64,000 nucleotides of DNA from Eledone cirrhosa (GCA_964016885.1 OZ024743.1:161812992-161876991); one strand, 5' to 3'; shown: positions 11,891 to 26,007, numbered from the stretch's first letter. Notes: generated by a model not told the origin, from the sequence alone. Program-made: numbers and translations.

Positions 11891-12550
11891 CACACCAGAG
11901 TATACTATAATAATGATGGAACAATGATGGATGGTCATAGTTGAAAGCCTTTGATCATAAGTCTGCTGAATGAGGGCATCAAGTTAATAACAATCATCAC
12001 CCTGATCATCATGACCATCATTGTCATCATAATGTTCATGCGTGTCATATGAAGGATGAATCTGGACAACATTTCTCCCTATGTCTCAATATCTGGACCA
12101 AGGAATGAATTTTAATTGCTGAATCATAAGGGCAAAATGGAAGTTAAGTTATTATGGTAGCCATTAACGCTTTAGTATTAAACTGGCTGTACCCGTCCAG
12201 AATTCTCTCACCTCTTTCTGTTTAAACTGGCTGCTCATACTGATGTTAAGTTATTCTAAAAATAAATAATATCAAAATCTCATAGATTTAATATCTGAGA
12301 TAATTTATCATAGGTAAAGCCTTTACTGTGAAAATACAACAGTATATATAATGTAACGTAAATGCTAAAGGATTAAAGATGGAAATAAAGGGAATGTAGT
12401 TATAAAATCTTTTTGAAGCCCAAAGAAGACCCACTAAAGACGGTCACAAATTTTTTTCAGAATGACAAAGACATTTAATTTAAATAAAATGTATTATATG
12501 AAAAAGAAAACAATATTTTGAATAAATTTGTAGTTATAGTATATATATTG
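11890..12550. other. AT-rich unique DNA, no gene seen
   Basis: A short CATCATCAT-type stretch at 11990-12030, otherwise no recognisable element. Confidence 0.35.
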
Positions 12551-12555
12551 TCGTC

Positions 12556-13880
12556 ATCATCATTATCATAATTTTACATCCGTTGTTCTATGCTTGTATG
12601 GGTTGGACGGGTCCTTTGCAGTACAACATCTCCCCACTTGTCGCATTCCTTTGTCATCTCCTCAGAGAGCTTCAGTGATTTGTGATCAGCTCTCAGCATA
12701 GCCACCCAAGTCTTCCTCTACTGTGGCTTCCTTCCACTGGGGTTACTTGATATTTCTTCATTCAGCAACCATTATCCATATGCAACATGTCCACACCAAT
12801 GCAGTCTACTCTCCTGCACACTATATTTGGTTCTTATACCCAGTTTCTTTCTCAGTTCATCCAAGGTGAGGCTATTAACCACTGCTATAGATCCTTCCTA
12901 GGATTGGCAAAGGTTCATATTTTATTATTACTGGCACTCTACCAATTGTCCTTGAATATCTACTACATACAAAGTCTTCCTTTCCTGTTAATTTGCCTGT
13001 TTTGTGTGTGTAATCATATGAACTTTTTACATATCTACTTGCTTAGATATTTTCTACATATCAAGCCAGACCACTTCCTGATGAGATTGGTGTCCTATCT
13101 TTTTTCCTACTTATTAATATTTCAGTGTTTGCTAATTAACTCTAAGCTCTTTTGATTTTAGGTTGTGTTTCCACAGCTGGTATTTATTCTCTAGTTCTTC
13201 CACAGATTCAGCTATGAGGACTAGATCATCAGCATAGAGAGGTTCTCATGGGCAACCAGTCTTAAACTCCTCTGGTATGGCCTGGAGGACTAGGATAAAC
13301 AGAAGTGAGCTAAGAACTGAACACTGATGCACTCCTACCTGTACCTTGAATTCCTCACTAAACTCACTTCCTATTCTTACTTTACTTACATGGTCTGCAC
13401 TGCTCATACAAGCCACTCTTCTACACCTAATTTCCGTAAGGACGACCAGATGATTAACCAGGGTACTCAGTCAAAGGCTTTCAATTAGTTGTGTTAGAAC
13501 TCTTTCTGTCACTTTCATAACTTGATCCTTTAGTTTTATTCCTCTGTAGCTGCTCCTTTCTAGAGAATCACCTTTTCCCTTGTAATTAATGATTATGCTA
13601 TTGCACCAGTCATTGGGTACAGCCCCCTCCTGTATTATCAGATTGACGATGCAGGTGATGAGTTCAACTACTTCCTTTAGCATTTCAGTGACTATCTCAG
13701 ATGGTTCTGCAGCTTTACCATTTTTTCATCTCCTTGATACTTCTTCGACCCCATGACTGCCAATTTTGACAGCTGGTCCTTCTGTTGAGTCAGTTGCAAG
13801 TAGTCCCCCTTCCTCACCTTCATTTTCCAGATTCATTAACCTTTCATATATGTTAAAGATTTAATGTGGGAATAGTACGA
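12556..13880 (-). pseudogene. RTE-like LINE, decayed RT and 3' end
   Basis: On the minus strand the frame at 13471-13683 contains NDWCNSIIINYKGKGDS and a YRGIKLKDQVMKVTERV stretch. These are the fingers/palm blocks also present in the better copy at 32250-32717. Eroded coding sequence continues leftward to a tail at 12556-12610 that ends in the reversed (GAT)n signature. The middle of the reverse transcriptase, including the YADD box, cannot be followed. This is an old, inactive copy of the same LINE family found at 31-34 and 61-63 kb. Confidence 0.65.
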
Positions 13881-16145
13881 TGTGATTTACCTAATAGAGT
13901 GGATGCTAAAGATAATTTTGTGGAGTCCAGAAATGAAAATGCAAACACTAGAAAGAGAAAACAAAACTGTAGGGAGAGAGGGAGAGAGATATTTCAAAGA
14001 GCATCATTACGAGATGTGATAGAGATATTTTATAATGTATGAGATTTCTGTAATGTTCTATTTTTGTCGTCTAAAGAAAATTAATTATCACAGGAATGAC
14101 ACCACTTAAAATAAAATTTCACCGGAGATAGGTTAGCAAAATTTAATAAGCAGTGGGGTAATAATGGGGATGGTGGAAAGAATCTTAAAAATTAATAAGT
14201 GGGGAGAGGACGATTACTCGTGACCCAAAAGTAACTGACTAGAAGCAAAACAGCAATGTTTCAAAGTATAATGTTCTGCTTTTCTGATAATGATTTTGTA
14301 AGTAATGCATGATGGGTATCTACCATGGTTATATTATAGCAATACTAAACTGTTAATGTTGCTTGGTTTGGGGTGTGGCGGGGATTTTTTTTAATGGTTT
14401 GCATTTATTTTCCCATAGTTTATGGGTAGAAATGGTTCACTGATAACAGCAACAGTTTTTACCTCAGACGAAGTCCTTCCTACTAATAACCAGTTAAGTA
14501 GGAAAGACAACCTGTTTTCTTGTTCCGTCAAGACCCCCTACACACCCACTCCAAACAGAGATAGACATCTTGTTGAGAGACAAAACAATAACTGAGCAGT
14601 TGAATAAACAAACCAAAAGAAAAATATGCACACACACTGTAACAGATAAACCTGCACATACTAATCACTTAACTCCCTAAAAATTCATACAACATTTATA
14701 CTGTATGAAAATCCCCACACCTCTATTAGTATATATCATGCACTGTTCAGATTAAACTCAATCATTTATTTTAGATATATGCTAATTTTCTATGCCAGCT
14801 ATTGTACAATTCACATAAAAATTTTGAATGCTTCCATTCTAACAGAATGTTTATGCTTTCTACATCACTTTATATAAAAATTCTGTTTCCTGCGTTTGGG
14901 ATATTGGATTAGAAAAATTGTTTTTCAACGAATATTCTGGGATAGATCTTGATCTCTGTGCTAAATTTTATAATGATTTATTACAAGACAGAAATATAAT
15001 CTATGAAAATTTGCATTTCTTCAGCTTTGTGTACAACCAAGTGGCAATACTCTGCATAAAGAACATGAACAAGAGATTGAAAGACATTTGAATTGGGTGC
15101 AAAACACAGCAAATTGAAGAGATGCCAGGAAGCATGAGTGAGAGGAACAACAAAGAGAGTGGGGGCAAGGATGTGACCATGTTTGACACTCTGCATGTTA
15201 CCATGCTTCAATTTCATCATGAAAAGAATTATTTATACAAAGTGATCCGGTAACTGAGTTCGCAGAGTATTTTTTACAAGATTGCCCTAAGCCTTCGTTA
15301 GTTGAATGAAAACCTGGACAAGATACATATTCTGCTCATAGCACTTCTGTTTTGCTGTGAAGATCATATAAATTGTTTCTCTACCAATATGTAAGTCACA
15401 TAGGTTCAGGAAGGACATCAATTACAAGGGAATTGTTCAGGCAAGTAAGAAAAATACTTACCAAAATCTTGTCAATAGTTGACGATAAAACAAAACTGCT
15501 GTGGTTATCTGCCATACTTTATTCTGACATCCTTTCCTTTATAAAGAGGGAACATGATTGTATTGTTCAAATCTTTGGGAACAGTACCGCCTCTCCAGGC
15601 TACAATAAGTTCTATCTATTGATCTATCTACGAATCCCCCACCCCGCTGTCCATTCATCTGCCCCCACCCCCACCTGCTGTCTAACCATCCATCTATCTA
15701 TATATCATACACTATCTCTATCATTTGTCCATTACCTGTATCCACCAATGTACACAGCCAGCCAACCGTTCATCTGTTAACTCCAGACTTATTACAAATT
15801 CTGTCATTTCTCTCTCCCCACTCTCTCTCTCTCTCTGATTTTACAGTCTAATGTAGTTGGAATGTCAATAGAGACCACACAGCTTATAGTGATAAGGAGA
15901 GGAAACATTAATGGCAGTGTTGGTGGGGGAAACATAGCTGACAGTGGTAGAGGTGGGAGAGACAATGTGACAGGGAAGATACTGGTGACAATAATATGGA
16001 GTGAGCAAGACTGGTGAAGGATGGTAGGAGCTGGCAGTGACTAATGATTGGTAGTGGTGGAGGAGAGAGAGAGTAACTCTGGCAGGTGCAGTTAAGGGGA
16101 TAAGACACTTCTACTTGCAAACAAGAACAGGTAGGTAGGTGTTTA
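13880..16145. other. Unique AT-rich DNA, no gene seen
   Basis: Short simple tracts (GA at 13970-13995, CT and TATC at 15640-15840). Open frames at 14981-15220 and 15373-15780 show no domain or splice context I can support. Confidence 0.35.
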
Positions 16146-16164
16146 GAGATGAGGGTAGAAACAT

Positions 16165-16460
16165 GGCCCCTTGCAAAAAGAGTCGACAACTTCAATAGCA
16201 GAGCTCTGAGGATCATCAAGAACATCAGATGGTACCACCACATTTCCAAAAAGAGTTGCATACACACACGCATTATCCCACAGCCTCATAACCATCTACC
16301 ACATGCACTAGTACGAACATGTCCTCCTCCTGCTGCCAGATCATCCTACCAAGCCCTTACTCTTGTTCAACACAGCAGCTACAAGCTGGAAGAGTCCCCG
16401 GTGGACCTAGTTGGCTCTACACATGATGATTCCCCTGGGATCACTGACCTAGGATGAACC
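16165..16460 (+). pseudogene. LINE C-terminal fragment
   Basis: The plus frame contains VDNFNSRALRIIKNIRWYHH, which resembles the region after the reverse transcriptase thumb in several non-LTR elements (a short conserved IRWYDHVS-type block). The rest of the frame is Pro/Ser-rich and probably shifted. Clade uncertain. Confidence 0.5.
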
Positions 16461-16559
16461 CAGTCTTATCGAGTAACCAGAAGGAGGAGGAAAAAAGAAA
16501 AAGAAAAAAAGGAGGATTGAAAGTTTATCTCAAATGTAAGTAAGCAGGTAATCATCCTA

Positions 16560-16765
16560 ACATCTGGTTTCCCAGCTAACGAGGGTTGGATAGGTTGTCA
16601 CAGACCAAGTATTTAATGAGAGCCCTTTACCGCTCAGAGCGACTGAGAATCTGCATTTCACTCACATATGCTCCAATAATCTACAGAGTATGCCAGGTGC
16701 ATTATATTGTGGCACCAGCTTTAGAGAAGTTGTGTCAAGGACACAACTAAAGGGTTCTCTTGTTT
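16560..16765 (-). mobile_element. Diverged RTE/SINE tail fragment
   Basis: GGTTGGATAGGTTGTCACAG and CAGGTGCATTATATTGTGGC on the plus strand resemble the reversed tail seen at 29866-30010, but divergence is high. Confidence 0.3.
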
Positions 16766-17189
16766 GACAATTGTTAATTTTAATTTCAGATCAGGATTAT
16801 TTCTTTATACCTGTTTACATTATTTGATGATTTTGATGATCATCAACTGAATGTCTGGACACATTAATAATATATAAGTGGCTGAGTATTCCACATACAT
16901 GTGTACCCTTAATATAATTCACAAACTGAAGTTGTGTGATACTATGTGTCATGTGTACACCTTTGAATTACATGTACAATATATCAGGTCAACAATCTAC
17001 CAAATTCCACTCACAAGATCTTAGCCAACCCAAGGTTATAATAAAACACTGGCCCAAAATGCCACAGAATGGGATTAAACCTGGAACCTCATGTCTGCAA
17101 AACAAATTTCTTAGCTACTCGGCCATGCCTGTGTCCAAAAATTGCTAATAACAGCATAATATATCACATGCTAAAACATACAGGTTATG

Positions 17190-18720
17190 GTGAGTAGTTT
17201 TTCTTCTTTGCCCACTTATTCCTGGGAGGGTCATAGGAGCAAAATCCTCAAGCATGCCTTCCAGTGGGTTCAGTCAGAAACAACCATTTCCAACTAAGCC
17301 AGCTGGATCCCCATGCAAGACCAGCCAAGCTCATGTATGTTATCCAACCATCTTGCTCGGTGTCTACCCCTGGGTCTTCTGCCAAATCGGTTTGCCTGTA
17401 AAATCTGACCACTGATTCTTCCCCGAGACATTCTAATTACATGTTCATAATATAGGTACTGTGATCTCTGGAGCAACTCTCTATTGAGTAACATTACTTC
17501 AAAGACCCTTTCGGTGAACCCCATATTCACAATCGTATTTATTTTTTTTTTGTCACTACCCGAGATACATGACCATAGGTAAGAGTTGGCATGAATACCA
17601 AATTGAAGATAGTGAGTTTGGCTTTTACACCTACCTCCCTTCTAATAAACGAATGCTGCACCAACTCACTTGCACTTAATTCAGCCTGCTGCCAACCATC
17701 ACTCATGAATACGGCCCTAAGATATTTGAAATTCTCCATCTTCTTCAGTGGAACTCCTCTCACATGTAGAGTGCATTGCGCAGGCTTCCTTGAAAGGACA
17801 AGTGTCTCAGTCATTGCAACACTAATTTTCATTCCAGTCATGCAGCACACATTATCAAACCTACCAAGTGCATGTTAGGGATCACCTGAGAAGTTAAATT
17901 GTACCATGTCATCTGCAAATTCCAGCCAACTGATCCTAGACCTGCCAGTCTCGATACCACTTTCAACCCGGCTGCGTATGTCAATCCTTTCATGAAGATT
18001 GTAAACAGGAGTGGTGACAGTACACACCCTTGGTGGAATCTGATACCCACATTAAATGGTTTTGACTTAGCATCATTTATCCAATCACAAATGTAGCCTC
18101 ATTTATCCAAATACAAATACTAGCAGATTCATATTGAGACATTAGAGCAACAAGAATCTATCCATCAAACTATACTCCTGCAAAACCTTCAACAACAGGT
18201 TCTGTGGAATGAGATAATATGCCTTTTTGAGGTCTATGAAACAAGGATACATCTCTAGGCAATATTCCCATGGTTTTTCACAGACCTGTCGTGTGAATAT
18301 TTGGTTGGCTGTGCTGCGTCCAGGGTGAAAACCACACATCAGCTAGCTTGGACTCAACAATATCCCTATATCACTTTGCTAGACACTTAGCATAGACTTT
18401 ACCAGGGTGGCTTAACAAGAAGATCCCACTATAATTGGAACAATCTCTCATCTCCCTTTATTGAAAATTAGGATTATCACTCTCGACTGCCATTGCTTCG
18501 GTGCCTTTCAAGAGATCCAGACCATCCAGCACACATGGATCAGCCAGAGAATACTTTCTCTATTTAAGGCTTCTTAACATCTTGGGCTAAATTTCGTCCT
18601 CTCCAATAGCCATAACCATATTTGATTTCTTTAATTTCCCTTGTGACTTCAGCCTCTGAGAGGTTAGTCATTGCTCCCAGGTGCACCTTGTGTACATTAG
18701 AAGATGTCGTGACCTAGTTT
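17190..18720 (-). pseudogene. Rex1-like LINE, RT to C-terminus, decayed
   Basis: Three minus-strand blocks are in order. At 18142-18339 is CGFHPGRSTANQIFT followed by FIDLKKAYYLIPQ, a degenerate fingers/palm block where the usual AFDxVP is changed. At 17838-18050 is FHQGCVLSPLLFTIFMKG, the QGCVLSPLLF block. At 17539-17850 is MKISVAMTETLVLSR with LKKMENFKYLRAVF, the region after the active site. A C-terminal RRPRGRHRARWLDNI stretch lies at 17294-17530. The FADD box between them cannot be read. Frame changes and stops between blocks make it inactive. Related pieces lie at 52310-52790 and 53480-53940. The Rex1/Babar assignment is from recalled resemblance. Confidence 0.65.
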
Positions 18721-19975
18721 AGGAGATTAGCAAAGTATTCTCTCCACATACATTGTGACTGAGATCTGGTTATTGATATGTAATTAAATCAAAACTAACT
18801 AGACATTTTACTGTGTAATAATAAAATTGGACATGAAGTCAATACTAGCTTGGCTAAGCTTCTTGATCAAAACATAACCATGTTAATGTTTTAAAACATG
18901 AAGGTTGTAAGTAGTATAACTTTATAGAAAATCATACATTATTATCAATATTCTACCATGTGGCTGCCAATAAACCTGTAAAAACTCTTTTCTACATTTA
19001 GAAATATTTTTAAAATAATAGTAATCCATATTATAATGAAAGTAGTAGGTCTATATAAATAACCAAGACACTGCCAGCTCTTACAACACTTATCACACCT
19101 TTCCTAAATCACACCTCACACTGCCTCTTACACTACCTACTTCTCTGAACTAATGAAAAACAACTTATACCTCAGTTTAACTTTTTTTATACTAATATTT
19201 CCAAAACTACTCTACTTTTATAATAGAAAACTGCCCATTTAAAAATGTGTACACTTAATATTAAAAATCTTTCATCATAATATTTAAGAAATTTTTAAGG
19301 TAATGTTTCTAACATCAGCTTACAAGTTAAAAAGTTATTTTATGAAATTCCTCAAAATTTGTGATTATTTTCAAAATAAATTAAAACACATAAGCAGTGT
19401 ATTTCATTTCATTAGAAATATGGTAACAAAAGTGTTAAAAGAATGAAATATATATATATATATGCAGACAAGATACTCTCATACTGTATCCCTGCCTAAT
19501 ATTTTCCAGTGTATTAGGTAATGTCAATGTATGTGAACTGCATGATCATTTATTCAACATATACTTAGTAGTTAATGAGGATTTTCTGAGTTTTTCATGC
19601 TTGTTGTCAGATATGAAATAGTTTCAACAATATTTTCACAATACTGCAAAACATATATGCTTTGGGAAAAATCTGGAGAGGCCCATCATTAGGAAAGATT
19701 CAACCAAAAACTTTAGCAATACATTGTCAGGCACATTTTTTAAGATTCTGTCTGAAAGAAATTACAGTGCAATTTAAAATACTAATTATACAACATGATT
19801 GATACTTTTATCCACTAAAAAGTGTCTTTTCTTGGTGAATTGAAAAATTATGTAAGCGTCTGAAAGCAAATTGAGGTCTGATGGTATATTAAGTGCAATT
19901 AGATAGACAGTATGGACATCTAACTTTCAAGAAATTCTTCACAATTCTTCAGTTGAATACAAGTGTAAATTCTAT
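18720..19975. other. AT-rich unique DNA, no gene seen
   Basis: Apart from a short (AT)n at 19449-19464, no repeat or coding signal was recognised. Confidence 0.35.
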
Positions 19976-19979
19976 TGGA

Positions 19980-20840
19980 TACCGATATTCGGGACCATAT
20001 AAAAAGATGCCAGGCTTAAATGGAAACTTAATTTCTTCTTTAGACTAAATCTTGATCAGCTCTTGTACCTGCATACAGATAATTTATCAAAATCACTGCA
20101 AACAGCAAAAACAGAAGCTAATAGATGGACAGATGATGCCAGAAATTACTAAACAAGTTTTGAAAGATATTAAGCATGAGGATTCATTTGATAACCTGTA
20201 TGATAATATTGTTCCAATGGCAGAAACACACTATTTCATCTAAGAAACTGTATTATCATGGACACCAAAGATCTCTAGTAAAATTGGAATGTAAATTGGG
20301 GAACGTACATTTATGTCAATAGTATGGAACTATTACAGACATTTATTTTGGAAACTGTAGATACAATATTCTTTTCTATCGATTAGCACATTGATCAGGC
20401 AAGTTACAAGGAAATTTCAAAGCAAGAGCCACTGCTTCTTAAAGCAATCAAAACAAGAAAAAAAAAAACATCTCACTAGAAATCAATTGTATCAAGGAAA
20501 GAATGCCAAAATTTATGAAAGAGTTCTGCTTATTACTTCGCTGACATTGTAGATCATCTGAAGGCAAAAACACCTAATGAAAAGCACCTAATATCAGAGA
20601 TTTATGCCAACTTTTACTTGTAAATCCTGTAACATCTGCTAAGCAAGTATTTTCTCTAGCAAAACAACTAAAGACATGTTTTCTGTCAAGAATGACACAA
20701 GAAAGATTAAATTCACTGGCTATATTTTGTATCATAAAAAACAGACAAACAAAATATATCTGATTACAGTTGCTATAGAATTTGACTCATGAAATGAAAA
20801 TAGGCAAAAGAATTTCAGCAGATTCTGATTTGTTGATGGT
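19980..20840 (+). pseudogene. Decayed hAT-type transposase fragment
   Basis: The plus strand holds disconnected pieces of a transposase-like protein. A stretch at about 20620-20760 reads TSAKQVFSLAKQLKTCFLSR then MTQERLNSLAIF. This resembles the C-terminal dimerisation region of hAT transposases, where a xERSFSxLKxIKTYLR block is followed by RLxxLAxL. The conserved Glu-Arg is replaced here. Upstream, about 20050-20240 resembles the region before the catalytic core, and WNYYRHLFWKL near 20325 resembles a conserved aromatic block. Stops and shifts separate the pieces, and no terminal inverted repeats were identified. ZMYM1-like domesticated relatives are an alternative source. Confidence 0.5.
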
Positions 20841-20849
20841 AAATTGAGT

Positions 20850-21845
20850 TGAACAATGAAGTTTCTTCTCTCCCGAAAGAGCATCTTATGATAGGTATTT
20901 TATTATATATATATATCTTACAAATTTTAATCTATGCCTTCCTAGTAATGAAATAGAAACAACACAGATTACAATTGCAGAGATATCATTTAATTTTCCA
21001 TGTGTATAAATTATGGTTAATATTAGCTTTTAGCATTAATTGACATTTCAACATATAGATTTAAATATAGATGTTAGAGAATATTATTGCATACTAACAT
21101 TAATTTATATTAATCATGTCTTATACCAAAAAACAGCTCTACAGTGCCTGCAGAAATATGTATAAGTAAGAGCATATTTAATAGAAGATATACCATTTGG
21201 TTTCTATCCCTGTGTAGTGTGCAGGTTTGTATTATAAAAATGTGAAAAAAATTTTGTGAGTACATTTTGTGTGCGTGTGCGCGCGCGTGCGTATACACAA
21301 ACAATCTACATTTATATCTGAATATTTCTCAGAATTGTTCTGTCTGATTGACATACACTTATTTACATGCTAGCATGGTGTATTTACTACTTACTTCATC
21401 TACTTGTCTGTGTATAAGAATTCATCTTTGCCTTTCTGTCCCAGTCATAGTGTTTACATTTATCTCAAACAATGCAGTGAATCATATGAAGTAATATTTT
21501 CTGTCTTCCATTTCCCTGTACGTCTATTTCCCTACAGATCAATTACTTTCTGGACGTCTAAAGACACTACAACCCACAGTATGATCACAGTAGAAATGTC
21601 TTTAATCATAGATCCATTGGATTAAGGTTGAATATGAAGTAAATAAATATACTACTGGATATGGTACAACCCTGCAGAAATGATAAATCATTTATCCAAA
21701 TGTTTTGGTATTTAGTTTCATCTCTCATGTCAATCCAAGGTCAAATTCCATTGAGCTCAACTCATTTAGGAGTAATAATATAAGTGCCTCTAATATATTG
21801 TTATATTAGTGGAGTAGACAATTGATTTAGAGATTCAAACATTTA
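20850..21845. other. AT-rich unique DNA, no gene seen
   Basis: No recognisable element. A short (GT/GC) alternating tract lies at 21268-21295. Confidence 0.35.
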
Positions 21846-21849
21846 ACAA

Positions 21850-24085
21850 TACACAACATTACACCAACACACATTTCACTAACACACAACATTACACCAA
21901 CACACATTTCACTAACACACAACATTACACCAACTCCAAAACTTTACACCAACACACAACATTACACCAACACACAACATTACACCAACACACATTTCAC
22001 TAACACACAACATTACACCAACACACATTTCACTAACACACAACTTTACACCAACACACAACTTTACACCAACACACAACTTTACACCAACACACAACAT
22101 TACACCAACACACAACATTACACCAACTCCAAAACTTTACACCAACACACAACTTTACACCAACACACAACTTTACACCAACACACAACTTTACACCAAC
22201 ACACAACTTTACACCAACACACAACATTACACCAACACACAACATTACACCAACTCACAACATTACACCAACTCACAACATTACACCAACTCCAAAACTT
22301 TACACCAACACACATTACACTCACCAATACACATTACACCAACTCACAACATTACACCAACGCACAACATTACACCAACACACAACATTACACCAACACA
22401 CAACATTACACCAACACACAACATTACACCAACACACAACATTACACCAACACACAACATTACACTCACCAACTCACAACATTACACTCACCAACTCACA
22501 ACATTACACTCACCAACTCACAACATTACACTCACCAACTCACAACATTACACTCACCAACTCACAACATTACACTCACCAACTCACAACATTACACTCA
22601 CCAACTCACAACATTACACTCACCAACTCACAACATTACACTCACCAACTCACAACATTACACTCACCAACTCACAACATTACACTCACCAACTCACAAC
22701 ATTACACTCACCAACTCACAACATTACACTCACCAACTCACAACATTACACTCACCAACTCACAACATTACACTCACCAACTCACAACATTACACTCACC
22801 AACTCACAACATTACACTCACCAACTCACAACATTACACTCACCAACTCACAACATTACACTCACCAACTCACAACATTACACTCACCAACTCACAACAT
22901 TACACTCACCAACTCACAACATTACACTCACCAACTCACAACATTACACTCACCAACTCACAACATTACACTCACCAACTCACAACATTACACTCACCAA
23001 CTCACAACATTACACTCACCAACTCACAACATTACACTCACCAACTCACAACATTACACTCACCAACTCACAACATTACACTCACCAACTCACAACATTA
23101 AACCAACTCACAACATTACACCAACTCACAACATTACACCAACTCACAACATTACACCAACTCACAACATTACACCAACTCACAACATTACACCAACTCA
23201 CAACATTACACTCACCAACACACAACATTACACCAACACACAACATTACACCAACGCACAACATTACACCAACGCGCAACATTACACCAACGCGCAACAT
23301 TACACCAACGCGCAACACTACACCAACGCGCAACACTACACCAACGCGCAACATTACACCAACGCGCAACATTACACCAACTCGCAACATTACACCAACT
23401 CGCAACATTACACTCGCCAACTCACAACATTACACTCGCCAACTCACAACATTACACTCGCCAACTCACAACATTACACTCGCCAACTCACAACATTACA
23501 CTCGCCAACTCACAACATTACACTCGCCAACTCACAACATTACACTCGCCAACTCACAACATTACACTCGCCAACTCACAACATTACACTCGCCAACTCA
23601 CAACATTACACTCGCCAACTCACAACATTACACTCGCCAACTCACAACATTACACTCGCCAACTCACAACATTACACTCGCCAACTCACAACATTACACT
23701 CGCCAACTCACAACATTACACTCGCCAACTCACAACATTACACTCGCCAACACAGCATTACACTCGCCAACACACAGCATTACACTCGCCAACACACAGC
23801 ATTACACTCGCCAACACACAGCATTACACTCGCCAACACAATATAACTCTCACCAACACACAATATAACTCACCAACTCACAACAACATTACACTCACCA
23901 ACACACTCACCAACACACAACAACATTACAACAACCAACACACAACATTATACTCACCAACACACAACATTACAACAACCAACACGCAACATTACAACAA
24001 CCAACACACAACAACATTACAACAACCAATACACAACAACATTACAACAACCAACACACAACATTACACTCACCAATACAACAAC
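21850..24085. repeat. Block-structured 18/22-bp minisatellite
   Basis: Tandem array based on AACATTACACCAACACAC (18 bp) and a 22-bp form with an extra CTCA/CTCG. Blocks: 21850-22460 mostly 18-bp with variants; 22461-23098 about 29 near-identical 22-bp units; 23099-23210 18-bp; 23211-23405 18-bp with CG-containing variants; 23406-23840 22-bp with CTCGCC; 23840-24085 irregular. Minus-strand open frames made of a repeated LCVGVM-like hexamer are artefacts of the 18-bp period. Confidence 0.95.
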
Positions 24086-24258
24086 CGCTCAAACATCGAT
24101 TTTATCAACACACAAGCACATAGACATCGATTTTATCAACCACAAGCACATAGACATCCTGTTTCTACTCTCTATATCATTTATCACTACTATAATGGCA
24201 ACCTGTATATATCTGCCCACCTGATGCATACAAATCTTCTAAAATCATCCTGGCAGTC

Positions 24259-24282
24259 TCCCCCCCCCCCCCCCCCCCCCCA
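24259..24282. repeat. Poly-C tract
   Basis: An uninterrupted run of about two dozen C. Shorter runs occur at 31491-31501 and 43749-43762. Confidence 0.9.
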
Positions 24283-24299
24283 CCTTTAGCATTAAATAA

Positions 24300-25235
24300 T
24301 TTTTAGAATCCTTCCTTCTCACACCTGCAACCCTCTAACAGAGCCCTTTCTGTCTGTGTTATTTCTGCAAACATTGAACTACAGATCTTCAAACTGAATA
24401 TTAGTCACATCAATCTCAGCAATCTAGGGGGACTTATAATGGTCATGACACTAACTGATTAACTAATAAAAAATATATACTTGTTAATGAGATCTCAAAT
24501 TATGATTATAGGTCAAACTATAATAGCATTGTATAAAATGTCAGGTGGTGACATTTACATCTAGATTGATCAAGTTATTCTCTTACAAAATATCAAAACC
24601 ACTAACTGAAAATAGTGAGTGGTCATCCATGAGAGCCATGGATGACCAAGCCATCAGATAATCAGCAGAGACCAGCAGATTGCATACCATCACAGGGATT
24701 TCTGCGTCACTTTCAGTACAGTTCAAATAGCTGTAGGATAGTTTGTTGTAAGCAGTATCAGTTGTATAAAATTTAACAAGGATTTTTACAGCTTGTTCCT
24801 GTAGGCTTTAGTGACCATGATAGACATACTATCAATGCAAATCTATTTTCCAATACAATCTCAAACATTCCACTCTAAATGAAGTAAAACTGAGATAAAC
24901 TAAAGGAAATAAAGGAAAACTAGACATAAACAGCATACATTCAACATAATACATTGGATAAGTTCAATTCTCTTCCAACTCTATTTCTATCTATGCTTTC
25001 TATAAAGACATCAACTGGCAAATATTCAAGCTGGACATCAATCACAACAGTGCCACCTGATCATGGTATAAGAGAAATAGCAATGAAATTTCTCTCAACT
25101 ACTCTCCAGTCTTCAATAATCGCACCACCCCCCAACACTTATTTTTCAATTTTCACCACCACCACCACCACAAGTGTACTTATCATCAAGAAGGGTACCA
25201 GTTGATGAGGAGGGCTCCAAATTAAGCCACGCAAT
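24300..25235. other. Unique DNA, no gene seen
   Basis: The open frame 24954-25205 ends in a Thr run from a CAC tract and has no recognisable domain. Confidence 0.35.
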
Positions 25236-25244
25236 CAAATAAAG

Positions 25245-25385
25245 TATTAGTCATGTATTGAGATTGATTTCATTAACTTTGCTCTTCCCTCAAATTTGCT
25301 GGCCTTGTGCCTAAATTAGAAATCAATATTTAGTTATGACCTTTTAAATTCCAAGTTCAAATCCTATTGGAGTGTCTTTTCTCTT
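25245..25385 (+). mobile_element. Rearranged SINE fragment
   Basis: AAATAAAGTATTAGTCATG, then TTGCTGGCCTTGTGCCTAAA, then a B-box-like AAGTTCAAATCC. The order is not that of an intact SINE, suggesting two fragments. Confidence 0.4.
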
Positions 25386-25389
25386 TCCA

Positions 25390-26005
25390 AGCTTAATATA
25401 ATAGAATAAGTAGCGGTCAAGAAAGCAATAGATGTCCCTTAATCTGATCTGCACAACACATGCCAGGACAGACCACCATCTCCATAAATGGGAAATGAAA
25501 GACAGCACAGCATGTGACTAGAGATACTGAGCTGACCTTTTTACATGTTCTTCGGGATTTCCCCCCTCAGACATTTTCCCCGGCAGGAGGCAATCCATAA
25601 TACTACAAATGGTGTCTTAGTCTGGCTCACCAATCACAATCTACCTCTCTAACTATTGTGCATATGCCAAGAGGAAGTGGCAGTCAAGTACTAGGGGCAA
25701 TCATTCTAATCCAATTTTATGGTCTTGTTATAAATTAATAGGATTATAATTTTTAGTGCTATTATCCTTATCTTTAAAGATAATTTTTTTTTTTAAATAT
25801 ATGATATCTATGTTATGTTTCAGTTGGTTTGAACTTCAGTTATCACTAGGAGTCCTATTCTAGGATGTGAACATAGGTCTAGTGGATAAGAATGGTACCC
25901 TTAATTTAGAAATAAAGTTTCCTAGTTCAAATTTAGTCTAGGACTATGTACACATCAGGAATATGACAGCTGATGATTAAATGATAGAAAGTCAACCAAT
26001 GAAAA
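25390..26005. other. Unclassified DNA
   Basis: No element assigned. A TTTTTTTTTAAA tract at 25786-25797 is the only simple repeat. Confidence 0.3.
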
Positions 26006-26007
26006 CA

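Noticed and set aside
21912..23420. Repetitive proteins with LCVGVM-like hexamers
   Set aside because: They follow the 18-bp minisatellite period and shift composition wherever 22-bp units begin. No start context or splice signal.
21850..24085. CRISPR-like regular spacing
   Set aside because: There are no unique spacers between repeats. It is a simple minisatellite in a eukaryotic genome.
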